Counted from the first letter of the stretch, positions 46,694 through 58,518 are shown. The stretch is 64,000 nucleotides of DNA from Microbotryum silenes-acaulis (GCA_003665825.1 QPFY01000003.1:434001-498000), one strand, 5' to 3'. The notes: generated by a model from the sequence alone, not told the origin. Translations and numbers: made by a program.

Positions 46694-48052
46694 ATGAAGG
46701 TCACAGTCGTATTAACGACCGCGCTGGCGCTCGCGAGCGGAGTTGACGTGGCCACCGCGGCGACCTTCAGCTCGAAGCAAGTCAAGCAGCTCACCGGCAA
46801 GAATTTCAAGCGTCTCGTACAGGGATCACCCGTGAGTCTGGATTAGCCAGCATTCACATCCTGTGGTCACTGCCTCAGTCGACTGACAGGCCGCCTCCAA
46901 TACCCTACGTCCACCGCTCCCCGTGGAACCTTTCAGAAACTTACGCTCGCCGCGTTCTTCGCCCCGTGGTCCGTGCCCCATAACCTTCGGGAAAGCATCC
47001 CACAAATGCAAAATCTGATATCTGATCTTTACCTCATCTCTCTAGGTGCGGATACTGCAAGAAGTTGGGCCCCGAATACGACCGCGCGGCCGAGAATCTC
47101 AAGGGACTCGTCAATCTCGGTCGGTTTCTCGCCGTCAAACGGGCTGACCGAGCCCTCAAATTCGGCATTGTACACGCTAACTTACGCAGTTTTGCAACCC
47201 TCTCTTAGTTGCCGTCGACTGTGATGCGGAGGAGAACAAATCCTTCTGCGCAGCCGAGGGCGTACAAGGTCCGTGCCTCTTCTCGCAGATCCCCGAAATC
47301 TGCTGTCAGTCCGAGCTGACGAGATCTTCTTTTATGACCATGATCAGGGTTCCCCACCCTCAAAGTCTACCCCGGTGGCTCAGCGCCTCCTTCTTGTTAG
47401 TCCTGGTCACCTTTCATCGAATTGTATCGCGAGTGGCCGCAATTGTGAGGGCGATTGCTGACCACGTCATCATCCTGGCAGCTTACGACGGAGCCCGAGA
47501 GGCCAAGCCGATGGTCGATTACCTCACCGCGCGGATGCCCACGTTCGTCAAGCGAGCCACGTCACTCCAGGAAGTCGAAGCTTTAAAGGCAAAGGTATGA
47601 CCCCGTTATGCAGGTGTCAACACTCTGCTTAGATGGCAGGCAAGCTGTGCCGGCCGATTGACACCTTGGCCTTTCTCTACAGGCGCAGGACAAGCCCATC
47701 TCGTTGCTCTTCACGGCTGCGGCATCGGTCACCCCCATGTACAAGGCCCTCTCGGCCGACTTTCACAAGACGCTCGACCTTTATGCGGCTCGAGAGGCCA
47801 AGGTTGGTAAGGAGGCGATGGCTCTCTTTGGTGTGGACAAGGTGCCGGCACTTTTGGTTCTCGATGGTGACAAGGTGACGAAATATGACGGTGAGTTCTT
47901 GGCAGCCACTGTCAGATTCCACTCAGGACTAGAATCTCAGTACGTATGGCTGGCTAATGGAACGTCTTGGTGCAGGTCCTCTCAAGTATGACGCGCTCAA
48001 CGCATGGCTCAAGCCCTTTGCGACCAAAAAGGGCAAGAAGGACGAACTATGA
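46694..48052 (+). CDS. Small protein disulfide isomerase, ER-resident (KDEL)
   Basis: join(46694..46831, 46937..46968, 47046..47119, 47209..47268, 47348..47395, 47482..47594, 47683..47890, 47976..48052), 750 nt, 249 aa. Signal peptide MKVTVVLTTALALASG; one thioredoxin domain with the active site APWCGYCKKLGPEY (Cys58/Cys61, Trp codon split by an intron just before CGYC), then VAVDCDAEENKSFCAAEGVQGFPTL with the cis-Pro motif. A second, redox-inactive thioredoxin-like half follows (PISLLFTAAASVTP, GVDKVPALLVLDG). The C-terminus KKGKKDEL is an ER-retrieval signal. It resembles Mpd1/P5-type small PDIs. It oxidises or isomerises disulfides in secretory proteins. Exon 4 adds Cys residues (DCDAEENKSFC) that could form a structural disulfide. 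Confidence 0.9.
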
Positions 48053-48161
48053 TACGACAGACTATGGGGAGTGATATATACCATTTCGAATGTGCAATTT
48101 CAACAACACTTTGCACTTCTAGTCGAGTCACAATGCCATGGCTCTACAAAGACCAAGCTCG

Positions 48162-48802
48162 TCAAATCCTCTGAGCCTCTTCCTCGCCTCGGGGTCCACC
48201 GTACCTCCTTCCTCGCCAATCCCTTCTCCATTCCCCGCGACCCGAGGTAGCCTTGTTGTTCGCGTCCTTGCCTTCGTCAAGCGACAGACTTGTCGATGCA
48301 ATGGTCGCACTCGCGAGTGAAGCCTTGTCGTCACTACGGATCCGATCCCTCAAATCGTAATTCTCCTCCCTCAACTGGTAGATCTTGTTTAACGCCCAAA
48401 CACTCACCCCTCCGAGGAGGAGGAGAGGGAAGAAGCGAGGACCGGATCGACGGCAGGATCGGTACAGGTCGACGGTGTAGGGCTGATGAGGGTGAAGATT
48501 GGGCTGGATGGTTTGGTAGTGAGGGTGGAAGGACGCGTGAGGGACTTGAGGGGGTAGATGATGGCTGATGACTCGCATGATGAAGAGGAAAGTCGATATC
48601 AATATGCTGAGTTTGGAAGGAAGCTTAATGACAAGTCGACTCACCTAGTTGCAGCGCTAGCTACATTGTTCGCAAGCGCTTCGGCGGCCGTCCCAGCCGC
48701 ACAGGGGGCACCGGCGGCGGTCGCCGTAGCGCCCATCCAGGGGTTCCCAGCGGGCATGGGAGGCATCGCGCCTGGGTAAGAGGTGAAGCGGTACCAGTAC
48801 AT
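48162..48802 (-). CDS. Hypothetical single-pass membrane protein
   Basis: complement(join(48162..48564, 48645..48802)), 561 nt, 186 aa. The 80-nt intron (GTGAGT..CATCAG) restores a frame that is otherwise poorly supported. The first exon is Tyr/Pro/Ala-rich (MYWYRFTSYPGAMPPMPAG). The second has a His/Pro-rich stretch, a predicted membrane helix (RFFPLLLLGGVSVWALNKIY) and a coiled-coil-like segment right after it (QLREENYDLRDRIRSDDK). The tail is Ser/Arg/Gly-rich. No recognised domain; I cannot assign a function or compartment. A shorter intron ending at ...ctcag (38 nt) is frame-compatible but was judged too short. Confidence 0.6.
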
Positions 48803-49331
48803 GATATGATGGATGTTTGGTGTGGTGTGAGAGATTGATTGAGTTGATCTTGAGTTGATTGTGAAGGAATGAGAAGAAGAAAGAGATGCAATGATATGGT
48901 CTACGATGTTGAACAGTCACCCCTTGGTCTCCGAGCTCGGCGATGGCGTTCCGGGCCGCGACGACGAAGCGCTTCGGCAAGAGTGGCCTTACGCTCAACC
49001 TCGGGGCACCGGCAGCACCGCCGCGCTCCTTGGGCTTATTCGGGCTTTCTCTGGCACTTACTGACGACGCGTAAGCTTTTCGCGCTTTCATATAGCTCAT
49101 ACGTTGTTGTGCAAGATCTTGCGGGTGCATGACTGATTATCCTGTGCCAAGTGGGTAGCAAATGGTGGCGTCCGTAGCCCTGCACTCCTTCCGGACAGCT
49201 CGGGTCCCTTGGGATAGAGCGAGGGTTTACTGTATGGGCTGAAGCCTAAATGAGATCGAAAACCTTGCCCGAGATATGATACGCCGATAGCACGGTGTGG
49301 CGAATTGCAAAGTGACACCACCACTACGATT
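48803..49331. other. Spacer between small membrane protein and CBP3
   Basis: About 530 bp; promoter of the small membrane-protein gene and 3' flank of CBP3. No gene recognised. Confidence 0.45.
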
Positions 49332-50501
49332 TCAGAATCGCGTAAACTCGACCAAGCTTCCCGGCCCCTGAGGTGGTCGCGCAAGCATGACGGCCTGGTC
49401 CGGCAGCCTCTCCATCCTCATCACCTCCCTCCGGATGTAGCGCACCATCTTCTCCAAAGTGATCGCAAACTCGAGGTCGGGGTCATCGGGGTAGAGCGGC
49501 GTTTGGTCGACTCGCTTGGGATCGATGATGGGCGTATCGGTGGTGAAGACTTCAGAGGGGGCCTGATCTTTCTTGAGCACTTTGGTTTGGACCGGATCGA
49601 CGGCGAAAGGGTTCGGGTTCGGGCCCAATTTGGGAACCTCACCCGTCTTGGGTGCTCGCTTGCCCTTGACACCTCCGACACCACCCCATCCTGCCCCGAA
49701 AATGTTGCGCCACAACGCCGCGGCGAGAACGGCATCGCTCGAGATGAGCCCCTCGTCGTACGCGGCACACGAGCCATGGTATTGCTCGAGCATATCCTTC
49801 ATGTAGCCCTTGATCAGCTTGCTCTGTGTGACGGCGTAGGGACCTCGAATGCGCAGCTCGACGTCGATGAAGAAATGGTTGATAAGCTCTTGCACGTAGG
49901 CTCGACCGAGCGGCGGCGGTAGCGATCGGAATCGAACTGAGAGCAACCAGACGTGCAGGATCGTGACCGAGAACCAGGTTTGGAACGAAGGCGGAAGAGA
50001 GCATTCTGGAGCAATACGACATGAATAACGTCGTGTCAGCGATCGCGAGTGAGGTCCTCGTATCGGTTGTACCGATCGACCGTGCGACCGATCTTTCCCA
50101 CTCGACTGACCCTCATAAAAAAAAGGTGCCTCGATCTCTCCTCGCTCTGCACATCGATCGTAGTAGTCCGAGGTGGTACGAATCGCGGTAGATGTTTGCG
50201 AATGGTAGCCAAACAACTTGGCGACCTTGGTGACGATCGACACGGTCAAGGGCGAATACTTGCCTGCTCCGGGCAGGTTCGATCCAGGCAGATTCGTCGG
50301 TTGAGGTTTGGCCGTTGGTCGATCAACAGAAGGGGAAGGGGCACTCGTACTGGTGCTAGTCGACGCCGATGACGGGGATGAGCTCGTGGAGGAGTAAGGT
50401 CGTAGCGCGGTCGCGGCGGCGTACCATGGCTGTGCGGCGAGGGGTCGAGTCGATCGTGTTGTCAATGCTCGAGCAGCCGCGATCCTACTCGTTGAGCTCA
50501 T
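49332..50501 (-). CDS. CBP3: Ubiquinol-cytochrome c chaperone CBP3 (UQCC1-like)
   Basis: complement(join(49332..50005, 50111..50501)), 1065 nt, 354 aa. A mitochondrial presequence (MSSTSRIAAARALTTRSTRP) is followed by a Ser-rich linker. The ubiquinol-cytochrome c chaperone domain spans both exons: YYDRCAERGEIEAPFFYEE then CSLPPSFQTWFSVTILHVWLL, RFRSLPPPLGRAYVQELINHFF, ELRIRGPYAVTQSKLIKGYMKDMLEQYHGS and DAVLAAALWRNIFGAGWG. Cbp3 (with Cbp6) binds the mitoribosome exit and newly made cytochrome b during complex III assembly. The intron falls inside the domain but phase 1 joins give an unbroken core. The C-terminal part (from GVGGVKGKRAP) is more variable. Confidence 0.93.
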   Translation of the reverse strand: MSSTSRIAAARALTTRSTRPLAAQPWYAAATALRPYSSTSSSPSSASTSTSTSAPSPSVDRPTAKPQPTNLPGSNLPGAGKYSPLTVSIVTKVAKLFGYHSQTSTAIRTTSDYYDRCAERGEIEAPFFYEGQSSGKDRSHGRSVQPIRGPHSRSLTRRYSCRIAPECSLPPSFQTWFSVTILHVWLLSVRFRSLPPPLGRAYVQELINHFFIDVELRIRGPYAVTQSKLIKGYMKDMLEQYHGSCAAYDEGLISSDAVLAAALWRNIFGAGWGGVGGVKGKRAPKTGEVPKLGPNPNPFAVDPVQTKVLKKDQAPSEVFTTDTPIIDPKRVDQTPLYPDDPDLEFAITLEKMVRYIRREVMRMERLPDQAVMLARPPQGPGSLVEFTRF

Positions 50502-51313
50502 GTTGTATATGAGATGGAAGCGTACACGCGGGCTGTGGCAACGCGCGGAGTGGGGGGTCACGAGATCAGATGGGATGCGCTCGAGATCGCGAGAGTGAGC
50601 CGCCCTGCGAAACCGGCGATCGGGACAAACGTGCCCAAGAAACACCGATTTTGAGCTTGGACCAGCTCGTTGGGCGAGGTGCTAAGTTTAGGCGGTATCG
50701 GTCGGACCAGTACGAGTGTCCCTTGCCTAACCTCTAACTTCGCAAACTCAGTGCTTGGGTACCCGCTTCGCCATGAGAAATTGGCCACATGGACCGAGCA
50801 GCGTTGCCTTTTCTGACCGGAGCACCGCTGTAGTCAGCCTGGAATCGTGAATTACCAAGCAGAAAGCGGATCAGCCAGTGCAGTGCGTCCATGATGATTC
50901 ATGTAGACTTGGTTTAGAGCGGACAGAAGTGGTTACCTTTGGTGTGCCAAACGATCAAAAATTTACCTAAGCTGCTGATATGGTACCGGACGATTGCCAA
51001 AGACTGCCAAGCGCAGCCTGGGCGGGATCGGACTCCGCCGGCGGCGCAACTGCTCTCGATCCCCTCCGCTTCCGCCCCTTCTCTTCCTTCTGTCCCTTCC
51101 ATCCCACTCAACCCCCTCGATCCAAAGCTGGCGTATCCCTCGCAGCTTGTAGCACGTCAAAGCTTCCCTCTACTCTCCCGATCCATCGTCGGTATCCGCC
51201 CACGCAGCACAGCCACTTCCCTCGCTCGAGTGCTCCCCACATTCAGGTCCAGCACCACCCGCTCCGATCGACGCTCTCCTAACCCCCGCGGACTTGCCAC
51301 TTCGTCCCGCATC
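50502..51313. other. Divergent promoter region CBP3 / GST
   Basis: About 810 bp. From about 50950 to the GST ATG the plus strand stays open in the GST frame without an ATG, with Arg/Ser-rich composition resembling a mitochondrial presequence; see findings. Confidence 0.4.
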
Positions 51314-52639
51314 ATGTCCGACGACAAGCAGAAAGGCGCTGATGCGCAGAAGGTAAGCCTCGACTCGACAAACACCCTTGCGGTAGGAACCTGCTGCTGG
51401 TGCTGACTTCGACCCAACTACACCTGCTTGTCCCCACCTGGCAGAACATCACGAGCTGGGCCGACAAGAACGGCGAGTTCAAGCGACTCCCGTGCGTAAC
51501 TTCACTTTGAATTGTTGTATGTCGTGCACTGAGTCTCGACTTGATATCTGCCCCACAGTTCCGTCTTCCGCAACCACATTGAGCAAGGCGGCAAGCACCC
51601 TCCCGAAAAGGGCCGTTACACCCTCTACGTCTCGCTGGCCTGCCCCTGGGCCCACCGCACGCTGATTGTCCGCAAGCTCAAGGGACTCGAGAAGTTCATC
51701 GATGTCTCGGTCGTTCACCCCTTCATGGGTGCGCTCGGATGGAGCTTCTACCCTCCCATTCGCGACGAGGATGGTGCGTATCCTGTGACTCACGGTGAGA
51801 CCGGTCCCGACGATGGAGTCCAAGGCGTGATCCGCGATGCCCTCTACGATTCCAAGTTTGTGCGAGAGCTCTACTTCAAGGCTGACAAGGAGTACAATGG
51901 AAGGTGAGTATGGGCTGTGAAGAGCGGCACCTTGTCTTGAATTGTGCCTGATGATCTAAACTTCGGCTCGCCTGTAGGTTCACGGTGCCCATCCTGTGGG
52001 ACAACAAGGTCGGTCTCCAGTTGGCAATCAGAACTCACGATAATTTTTCCCTAACGTGATCTGTTTCGACCTCTCTAGAAAGCGACGATCGTCAACAACG
52101 AGTCGGCCGAGATCATCCGCATGCTCAACACCGAGTTCAACTCAGAGCTTCCCTCAGAGTTCGCTTCGCTTGATCTGTACCCCGAGTCGCAGAGGCAAGA
52201 GATCGATGCGCTCAACGAGTGGGTTTACTCGGACGTCAACAATGGAGTGTACCGTTCCGGCTTCGCGACGTCGCAGAAGGCCTACGAAGATGCGGTCAAG
52301 AAGCTGTTCGCCAGCTTGGACCGCCTCGAAAAGATCTTAAGCAACGGCAAGGCGTACCTCGTCGGGGACAAGCTGACCGAGGCCGATGTGAGGCTCTTTA
52401 CGACAATCGTGCGCTTTGATCCCGTGTACCACGGTCACTTCAAGTGCAATCTCGGCTCGATCCGCCACGACTTCCCCAACCTCAACCGCTGGGCGCAGAA
52501 CCTGTACTGGAAGTCGCCGGCGTTCAAGGACACGACCGACTTTGACCACATCAAGAGGCACTACTACATGTCGCACGGCCACATCAACCCTACGCGTGTC
52601 GTTCCCGTCGGGCCATTGCCCAACATCGAGTCGCTCTAG
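51314..52639 (+). CDS. Glutathionyl-hydroquinone reductase / omega-Xi class GST (Gto/Ecm4-type)
   Basis: join(51314..51352, 51445..51491, 51559..51903, 51978..52008, 52079..52639), 1023 nt, 340 aa. The N-terminal thioredoxin-like half carries the Xi-class active site YVSLACPWAHRTLI (catalytic Cys57) and GWSFYP; the glutathione-binding part has FTVPILWDNK and IVNNESAEIIRML. The C-terminal helical domain shows LNEWVYSDVNNGVYRSGFA, GDKLTEADVRLFTTIVRFDPVYHGHFKCN and NLNRWAQNLYW, family-typical. The enzyme reduces glutathionyl-(hydro)quinones and related thiol conjugates; the yeast relatives Gto1-3/Ecm4 take part in redox homeostasis. Length fits (about 330-370 aa). Nothing appears broken. Confidence 0.95.
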
Positions 52640-53163
52640 GTCAACATCTGCCATTGCACTGCTGAGGTCCCCACGATCGGCGCGCGGCCATTCCAGTATA
52701 TTAAAATCGCTTTTCGATAGTAGCTCATTGTTGGAGAATTGTAACATGTACCCAGACAATTTGCTGTGACTATAATGGTGGTGGCCGGCCTCCGCTCCTT
52801 TTCCCCCGGCTGGCACGAGCACTGCCTAGCAGTCGACATTCAGTTGGCTCGGCCGGGCAATGTGGGGGCGGGCTGCATGCCCTCAATTCTCACCGCCGCT
52901 TCCGCTTCCGCTCCCCTGTCATCTGACGCCCCTGGCTGAGCCCCCATCTTATTTCTCGGTACGTACCAAAGTCCACACCCTCCTGCACGCCTTGTCAGCC
53001 TCAGCCTGCACCCCAGCTTGATCCGCTGTCGTAGTCCTCCGTCGACCTCGTGACTCACTGAGTCGGAAGGCTCGGCGGAGATTCGGCTTCGGGTGTGTGG
53101 CCCGCTTCAGATCGCACTGCAGCTCACGTTGATCGCCGCCGCCTGTGTGCTTGCTACAGTATC
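52640..53163. other. Spacer upstream of GH15
   Basis: About 520 bp with the 3' flank of the GST and promoter of the GH15 gene. No gene seen. Confidence 0.45.
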
Positions 53164-56100
53164 ATGGTCGTCAAACCCAATCGCTCAGGTGGAGCCAACT
53201 ACCCTTCGGGCTACACGGACGTGCAAGACCATGGCTTGATTGGAAACTGCAGAACCGGTCAGTCTCAGCTCCCCCACCCTTTCGAGTCCAAGCCGAAATG
53301 CATTCGCACGTCCAGTCCGACGCGGCTGATGATCTTTCTGGGGGGTCATAGAGTACGTTACTGAATCGTTTAGCCTCTTCTGCGTCGGATCATGTGCATA
53401 GCTGCTCTGGTGTCCATTTCTGGCACGGGTGAGTTCGCCGCGGTGCCTGGAATAGGCTATGAGGTCACCACCGCCCAGTTCGGCCAAGAGGATGTGCTGA
53501 CAATCTTGCTGCTCGTTTGTGGTGCCGGTCCCTCTGCTGTTATCTCCGGGTTGCAGTTGCATCCTTGTGTCTACCTCACTTTGATTCGCCCTCGGTCTAT
53601 GCTCGCATCCTCGACAAGAACCATGGCGGTCACTGGAGTATTCGCACCGATACTCCGACTCAATCCAAGCAACAGGTTCGTCGGATGGTTCGGGTCCCCT
53701 CGGTGGTAGACGACCATCGTCTCACTGACACGGCTCCTCGCGTATCCTTCCGAATTGTGCAGTACCTTCCCTCAACCAACATTCTTGCGACCAAGTTTTT
53801 ATCCGATGCCGGGGTCGGCCAAGTGACAGACTTTTTCCCTATGAGCGCCAAGAAGGACGACAAGAGCTTTTTGCCTTGGCTCATTCGTTACGTCACCGTC
53901 ATCCGAGGAGAACTGACCTTCACTATGGTCCGTATGGATGCTGTCTCTAAATCCGGAGCTACCTTGGGGTCTCGCGCATAGTAAACCCTTGGAGCGTGGC
54001 CCTTTTGATTCGAGTTTGGCCTCTTGCTCTGACCCGCAGGAGAACGCACCGGCTTTCAACTACGCCCGATCGACCCACACGACCACGATCGCTGAAGATG
54101 GCCAATCGGTCAAGTTCGAATGCCCCGATCACCTTAACCTCGACATGCGAGCTGTTGCTTCTGCAGGCGAGTTCGCTGGACCCGGCGCACCTCTGCCTAC
54201 GGTCTCACTCGAGTTGCTGGACCTGTCCGAACGTGGTCACAAAGGTCTTGGAGTCACCTCGACGTTCACGCTCAAGGAAGGCGAGAGCATCACATTCGTT
54301 TTGCGCGAATGCCCCACGGCAGCCACGTTGGGTCAGGCCCCGTCGGGAACGCCCGTCTCCAGTTCAAGCGAGTCTTTATCCATTTCAGTATCGGCCCCCT
54401 CGTTGCCGTCCGAGACCTGAGCGACTAGCACTCCCCAAGTCTCGCTGACGAGTCTTCGCTCATGCGAGATTGTTGGTGTCGAAGACGGCGTCGAGTCGTT
54501 GCGCCACCTGCACAACCTGTTCTCGTATGTTGACCGCTGCTCCCTTAACCCCACCTTCAGATGCTGCGGGCTCGCCCGTCGGTCAAGGTTCGACCAGCTC
54601 TACGTCCGGCATCATGACTTCTCTCGATCCTCCCTTGTCGATGGATCTCTTGTGGAAGCTTTACCATCACACGACGACTTATTGGATCAAGTGGTCCGGC
54701 AAGTGCTCCTACGAAGGCCGATGGCGAGAAGTCTGTCTGCGTTCGGCGTTGGCACTTAAAGTGGGTGATCCCATCTGTATCCCCTTCGTTAATAGGTCTT
54801 GGTTTGATTTTAAATACTGACGTTCTTGTCTTCTTCTGGATGTAGCTACTCTGCTTCGCCCCGACGGGCGCAATTGTCGCCGCGCCCACGTTCTCACTCC
54901 CCGAAGACCTCGACGGTGCCGGGCGTAATTGGGATTACCGCTACTCTTGGTTGCGTGACTCGGTGAGTGTAGTGCAAAAACAGGTTGACGCGTTTGGTGA
55001 TTGATTGCTGAATATAGAAGGTCCCCGATAGGCCTTCTCGGTCTACGCGCTACTCCGACTAGGTAGGTCTTATCTCACTATGCTGCGCCTAAGATAGCCC
55101 CTCACTGACCCCCCATGTGTCTTTCGCTGCAGGTTTCACTGAAGAAGCGGATCGTGCGTGTTACGAATAGTCTTCTGATCAAGAAATGGATCGAAAAAGC
55201 TGAATAGTGACCCTCACAGGCTACATCGAATGGCTTTCCAAGGCGATGAAGAACAAGAAGCCCGACGGTGGACTCTACGTGAGTTATATGCCAGCAGGGA
55301 ATTGTGCTTCATTCCGAACACCCTGACTAACCATCAACCGCTCATCTCAGATCATGTACAACATCCGTGCTGGAACTGATGGCATGGAAGAGGTCGAGCT
55401 CGAGCACCTCGATGGGCACAAGGGGCAAAAACCCGTCCGCGTTGGTAATGGTGCTGCCGATCATCTGCAGCTCGATATCATGGGCGAACTGATGGACGCC
55501 ATCTACTTGGCTCAGAAGCTATCAAAGCCCCGTAAGTCTGATTCGACTTTCATGCTCTTATCCCTCTTGATGATTCGTCCGACGCTGACTGGCCCCGCAA
55601 ACGCTTCTCAGTTTCCTACGACACCTGGGTCGAGGTCCGAGGTTTGGTCGACTGGACGTGCGATCACTGGGACCAGCCCGATCTCTCGATCTGGGAGGTC
55701 CGCGGAAAGCCCCAGGACTTCCTCTACTCTAAGATCATGTGTTGGGTCGCCATCGACCGAGGCCTTCGTCTAGCGGACAAGCGTTCGCTCCCCGCTCCGA
55801 ACCGCAACAAGTGGCTCGAAACGCGCGACAAGATTTACGAAGAAGTGCAAACCCGAGGGTACAACCAAAAGGCCAAATTCTACGCGCAGAGCTATCAGTC
55901 GATCGACGTGCTCGACAGTGCGGTGTTGATCATGCCATTGTGCTTCTTCTGCAACGCCAACGACCCGCGCTTCCTCAACACCGTGGACGCGATCATGAAG
56001 AGTCGCGACCGCGGTGGATTGACCGAGAACAACCTAGTCTACCGCTACGACACGAGCAAGGTCGACGACGGCACGGGCGGAGGTGAGGAAGGTGCTTTCT

Positions 56101-56360
56101 CAATGGTGACGTTGTGGTTGATCGAAGCTCTCTCCCGAGCCGGCGAATTCGAACCGACTTACCTCGCTCAAGCCGTCTCGGCCCTCGAGGATTTCATCGG
56201 TTATAGCAACCACGTGATGCTACTTTCTGAGGAAGTGTCCAAAGGTGGTGAACCGTTGGGTAATTTCCCTCAAGCGTTTTTGCACGTTTCGTTGATCTCG
56301 ACTTGCTTCAATGTCGATCGCGCGATGAGGACCCATCGTCGTTCGGACCCGACCGCTTAG
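53164..56360 (+). CDS. Glycoside hydrolase family 15 protein (glucoamylase/trehalase-like, cytosolic)
   Basis: Exons: 53164-53257, 53402-53428, 53557-53675, 53763-53927, 54040 to about 54331, 54561-54760, 54846-54962, 55032-55062, 55133-55153, 55220-55278, 55351-55531, 55612-56360; about 684 aa. The donor of exon 5 is uncertain: several phase-compatible choices exist between 54331 and 54390. GH15 enzymes are inverting exo-acting glucosidases. The N-terminal beta-domain shows [31 protein letters not shown] and [12 protein letters not shown]. The (alpha/alpha)6 catalytic part has [80 protein letters not shown] and [16 protein letters not shown]. Its bacterial-type GH15 layout includes trehalases as well as glucoamylases. 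There is no signal peptide, so it is probably intracellular. A poorly conserved Ser/Thr-rich insert lies around exon 5/6. Confidence 0.88.
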
Positions 56361-56911
56361 AGTAGAAGTGGAGGACAAGCTTTGTTCATGGGCGAAATTC
56401 GTTGACTGCACCTACTAGTCGACATGAGAGCTGCTTGTTCTGTGACCCCGGTTGTGTGTCGTTTTTCATTGTAATCAGACAATTAGTTTCGGTTCGAAAT
56501 GCCAAAGCTTTGCAAAGCCTCAACAAGGCATGCCGTCGCGGGCGCGGCGCTCGTGAAGTGGCCATGGCAGGCCAAGCATAGGCGAGCAGGGACCATCAGA
56601 ACGGTTTGAAGGCTGAAGTGACCCCGACCCTCGGTGCATCATCTGATCGAACCGCAAACTTCTCCAGACACATGCGTTCCGGTCCGCTTCTCTCGTACAG
56701 CCTTGAGACCACGACTCAAAACGGATAGAGAAAAGACTGCCGTCGTTACAGCACAGGAAAAATGACAATCGGAAGGTCGGCGAAAGGAGTAAAAAGAAAA
56801 AAGATGCGCGATCCTATTCGAGTTCCCCCTCCTCATCATCGTACTTTCCCGTTCACCCTCCCCTTTTTGAAAATTAGAGACACTTCAACCCGACCCCACG
56901 GAGGAGCAGGT
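56361..56911. other. Convergent intergenic region
   Basis: 3' flanks of GH15 and RPL17. No gene recognised. Confidence 0.5.
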
Positions 56912-57587
56912 TTAAGCATCAATGTCCTCGATGGCGGCGATCTTGTCCTCCTTGGCACCACCAACGATCTCTTCGGAAGCGGCAGGGATTTCGGCGGCGA
57001 TGGGGGAAAGGATGATCTCCATGTTGGTGGGGTGGCCCTTGTAGGGGTTCATTCGGCCGTGGGCGCGGTAGGTCCTTCGGTGGGTCTTGGGTGCCTGTTG
57101 GACGATGATGTTCTGCACCTTGAGCTCGTTAACGTCGAGTCCGTTGACCTCGGCGTTGGATTGGGCGTTCTTCAAGAGACCGAGCAAGAACTTGGCCGAC
57201 TTGATGGGCCAGCGACCCTGGACAACACCGAATTGCTTGGCCTGGGCCGTTCGGCCGACGGCACCGTTGTGACGGCGGAAAGGAACGCATTGCTTGTGCG
57301 CCTGGACATCCTCGAGGTAGGTGATGGCGTTGGCGAGCTCACGGCCGGTAACGGCAGCTGCGGTCTCACTGACGGGCGGAGGGTCAAATGCGACAGGAGC
57401 AAGCAGGTCAGCGCGCGGCCCTGAATGCACTCTGGGTTGGTGACCGCATGAACGATGCGACGCACCGAGTGTTCTTGAAGTGAACTCGGAGGTAAGTTCC
57501 CTTCGAGATCCCGACGGCCTTTCGGTCCTTGATGAGGTGAGACGAGGCGTACTTTGCCTGCGGAGGGAGGGTGGGGAGAGACGGCAT
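56912..57587 (-). CDS. RPL17: 60S ribosomal protein L17 (uL22)
   Basis: complement(join(56912..57368, 57466..57587)), 579 nt, up to 192 aa. The uL22 core is unmistakable: [18 protein letters not shown] (across the intron), [65 protein letters not shown] and EIILSPI. uL22 lines the polypeptide exit tunnel. The start is unsettled. The in-frame ATG at 57587 yields a Pro-rich extension ([10 protein letters not shown]) before [14 protein letters not shown]. The bases just before AKYAS look like an intron end (ctaac branch site, ccctccgcag), so the true start may lie in an upstream exon ending exactly in ATG. An ATG|GTGGAG at about 57819 is one possibility. Confidence 0.93.
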
Positions 57588-58518
57588 GGTTAGCATCGTC
57601 TGTCAGTCCATCACCTTCGATGGATCTGTGATGCCACGTAGATTGCCGCTGTCGAGTGTTGGTCAAGCCGTGGCGCGAGATTGGGGCTGAACGGGCGAGG
57701 CGAGGCGAGGCGAGGCGTGCAGGGCGTCGGCGTGTGCGGAAGCCATCGGGCAATGCCCCTCGTACAACCCTCCAAACCCCAGCCTGCTGCCGTGTACCGT
57801 GTAGTCATCCATCTCCACCATCTCGCCACACCGTGATAGCGATGAACAGGGTAGACCTTGACAGCAGCTCGTGGTGAATGGACCGCGCTGGGGGTTTCGC
57901 GTGTGGCCCTCGAGCTGAATGCGTCGCACGCCCGCCAACACACGAGGCCCCCAGCGACACCACACACGGCCGACCCATTCTGCTCTGCAGCCAGCCTCCC
58001 ATCCATGCCAGAGCACCCCGTATCCGTTCCCCAGTACATTCCCCATCAGGCTCATTCCAATGGTCGCAGTGGGGAGGCGCGTAGGTCGATGTAGTCGTCG
58101 CAGGCCGGTCGGTGCGACGTCGCATCGAGTTTTGCCAGGCCTTCGGCTTGGCCTCGTAGCGCACCCGGGGCTCGGGCCGTAGCATTCGAGGCGACAGCGA
58201 TGGCCGATCACAGACCGAGATCCAGAGGTCGTAGATGATCACACGGCAGCAGTCACGGAAAGAAATGTACCATTTTAGATGAACGTGGGCGATGTAGAGG
58301 GCGTCGACAGGGCGGAAGCAGGTCGCAACCGTAGGCTCAGCCGCTTGCCAATCGCCTCCGCGTGCGACGGGCGCGGCCCAAAATTCAATTTCGGCTTCTT
58401 TTTTTTTCTTGCTCGCGCTTTTTGGACCTGGCCTGGCCAAAGACAGGGGGCTTGCTCTGCCCGCCCACTGAGTTCACTAGTCCCAACAAGGCGGGATCAT
58501 GCAGTACAGACGCAGTTC
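57588..58518. other. Region upstream of RPL17 and downstream of HRI1
   Basis: About 930 bp. It includes a pentamer tandem (GGCGA, about 57694-57716) and probably the RPL17 first exon, first intron and promoter. Minus-strand open frames here show no family motif. No snoRNA boxes identified by eye. Confidence 0.4.

Noticed and set aside
48607..48644. 38-nt intron in the one-helix hypothetical gene
   Set aside because: Frame-compatible but shorter than other introns here; an 80-nt intron ending CATCAG keeps the same phase.
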